From positions 62,001 to 126,000 of the forward strand of contig NZ_PZZL01000001.1 in NCBI RefSeq assembly GCF_003046185.1: a stretch of DNA of 64,000 nucleotides, read 5' to 3'. Made by a program: the position numbers and the translations under genes. This document shows, piece after piece, positions 63,961 through 64,000 of the stretch (position 1 is the stretch's first letter; each line of letters begins with the position of its first letter). Below the pieces are notes generated by a model, which was not told where the DNA came from, searched no databases, and worked only from the letters and a program-made list of their open reading frames with translations. The DNA is from Phreatobacter oligotrophus. GTDB lineage: Bacteria > Pseudomonadota > Alphaproteobacteria > Rhizobiales > Phreatobacteraceae.

Positions 63961-64000
63961 TCAGGCCGCCGGCCGGTCGAGGAAGGCGAGGGGACCCGCG
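63961..64000 (-). CDS. 3' end of an unidentified gene
   Basis: Only the last 12 codons are inside the window, ending GPLAFLDRPAA and a TGA at 63963-63961. It stops 7 bases before the ornithine cyclodeaminase-family start, so it is probably the upstream gene of the same operon. No function can be assigned. Confidence 0.55.
   Translation of the reverse strand, partial: AGPLAFLDRPAA

Overview
The window is high-GC chromosomal DNA, most likely from an alphaproteobacterium of the Hyphomicrobiales/Rhizobiales type (Phreatobacter-, Bosea- or Methylobacterium-like; the genus is an inference). The signs are the strong C/G bias at third codon positions, the gene order trpF-trpB-trpA-accD-folC, an AccD that has lost its zinc-finger cysteines, a TIGR02281 aspartic protease, a FixL/FixJ-like pair and several Tat-type signal peptides. 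Genes are densely packed, with many 1-4 base overlaps and frequent GTG or TTG starts. I see no rRNA, tRNA, CRISPR array, insertion sequence, integrase or replication origin.

Layout. 1-4.7 kb: an extradiol-type dioxygenase cut by the window edge, then a GH1-like glycosidase divergent from a glycosyltransferase and UDP-galactopyranose mutase. 4.8-11.7 kb: an uncharacterised catabolic locus, with a NitT/TauT-type ABC transporter plus cysteine hydrolase on + facing an acyl-CoA dehydrogenase, amidohydrolase and acyl-CoA ligase operon on -. 11.9-17.7 kb: FTR1 iron permease, EamA exporter with a divergent MocR regulator, dusA, a small exported protein and a TauE/SafE exporter. 17.7-20.2 kb: a second adenylate-forming enzyme divergent from a Bug/TctC binding protein. 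20.2-24.4 kb: outer-membrane barrel, class D beta-lactamase, 5'-nucleotidase, aspartic protease and DUF1289. 24.4-29.4 kb: cobS/cobT, a two-component system and a PLP aminotransferase. 29.6-35.2 kb: a lipoprotein, then a tandem glycine riboswitch driving gcvT-gcvH-gcvPA-gcvPB with a terminator at the end. 35.2-41.7 kb: PfpI-family protein, small exported proteins, ileS, two orphan small proteins and a cold-shock protein. 41.7-44.5 kb: DEAD-box helicase (in line with the cold-shock gene) and a medium-chain reductase.

44.5-52.8 kb carries the most coherent accessory system. It looks like a sulfolactate catabolic operon: suyA-suyB sulfo-lyase, a GNAT acetyltransferase, a YeiH-type exporter, and slcC-like and comC-like dehydrogenases, nearly all overlapping by 4 bases. 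It faces a GntR/UTRA regulator and a Bug-family binding protein. The shared intergenic region holds a repeated GTCTTRTR operator laid over a TTGACA promoter. The two dehydrogenases of opposite stereochemistry would funnel (S)-sulfolactate to (R)-sulfolactate, which SuyAB splits to pyruvate and sulfite; the exporter would remove sulfur oxyanion. A serine-glyoxylate aminotransferase-like gene follows in the same direction.

52.9-64 kb: a Bcr/CflA efflux pump, YitT membrane protein, DUF2272 protein, FAD oxidoreductase, a 59-residue protein, then the folC-accD-trpA-trpB-trpF housekeeping block (with a small coiled-coil gene inside) and an ornithine cyclodeaminase-family gene. The most unusual points are the sulfolactate operon with its embedded acetyltransferase, an apparent AUC start for the histidine kinase, an amidohydrolase without its HxH metal motif, and a structured helicase leader.
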